Translations under genes and position numbers: made by a program
In this document: in pieces, positions 63,781 to 64,000 of the stretch
Layout of the letters: every line of letters starts with the position of its first letter
How positions within the stretch are numbered: position 1 is the stretch's first letter
NCBI RefSeq assembly: GCF_037975245.1
Contig: NC_092582.1
Span: forward strand, 2,433,001 to 2,497,000
DNA length: 64,000 bases
DNA from: Apostichopus japonicus
Lineage: Eukaryota > Echinodermata > Holothuroidea > Aspidochirotida > Stichopodidae
Direction: 5' to 3'
Notes under the pieces: generated by a model
Seen by the model: only the letters and a program-made list of their open reading frames with translations
Database searches by the model: none
What the model was told of the DNA's origin: nothing

Positions 63781-64000
63781 ATGCCAGGGATAAGAATATT
63801 TTCATGCCTTTATATGCATCATCGTGAATGTACGGCTCTTTTTTAGCTTCATTTCTCGCCTACCATAAACGCAACGCTTTTCAAATAAACCGTCTTTATA
63901 AAGCGAGAATAGTTGACTGTAGGCTTCATTGGCCCTATAACAACAAAATGTATTATTGCGCCCACGGTATTGATATAGTACATATATGCACCCTCATAGT

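Overview
This window is AT-rich (roughly 64% A+T by eye), repeat-dominated, non-coding eukaryotic DNA. It contains no bacterial-type gene clusters, operons, ribosome-binding sites or CRISPR arrays. The evidence is consistent with an invertebrate deuterostome, perhaps an echinoderm such as a sea cucumber or sea urchin. That evidence is one animal TRPC-channel exon with proper splice sites, an L1/Tx1-type LINE, several tRNA-derived SINEs, very many (TA)n microsatellites, and frequent TAGGCCTA/TAGCCTA words. The species assignment is inference and is not proven by the sequence.

The only convincing host coding sequence is a 205-bp internal exon at 35407-35611 (+). It encodes the first ankyrin-like segment of a short transient receptor potential (TRPC) cation channel. 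It lies between a good polypyrimidine-AG acceptor and a GGTAAGT donor. If no other exon is hidden here, much of the window is intron of, or flank to, this one gene. Almost every other open reading frame is explained by microsatellite or minisatellite translation or looks like chance.

Layout. 1-800: weak trace of a Penelope-like retroelement. 815-1670: alternating purine-pyrimidine TATACG/TATATG/TGTG tract with a 54-bp higher-order period. 2135-4393: 29 head-to-tail copies of a 78-bp minisatellite with no length change. 4394-25500: mostly featureless AT-rich DNA with several (TA)n tracts, G-rich tracts and two CpG-dense patches. 25586-27226: dense composite of a C-rich array, (TA)n, a 62-bp palindrome, (CA)n(TA)n, a tRNA-derived SINE and an (ATCC)n-like array. 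28355-28550: a second SINE family on the minus strand. 31501-32525: 14 copies of a 75-bp minisatellite with a palindromic core. 35407-36170: TRPC exon followed at once by a 50-bp intronic minisatellite. 40095-40785: a ~110-bp minisatellite built from AAC/AAT/AGC triplets. 45948-48640: a frame-broken LINE on the minus strand with recognisable endonuclease and reverse transcriptase. 48870-59830: a zone rich in (TA)n tracts, with three further SINE-like pieces and one unexplained 157-codon ORF. 59824-64000: largely empty, ending in a G/C-rich foldback.

No previously undescribed multi-gene system was found. The most unusual signals are the two length-locked minisatellites, the excess of the palindromic octamer TCACGTGA (11 copies counted by eye against about 0.7 expected from base composition), the SINE pair in which one copy lacks exactly the anticodon-arm region, and the 62-bp palindrome lodged between microsatellites.
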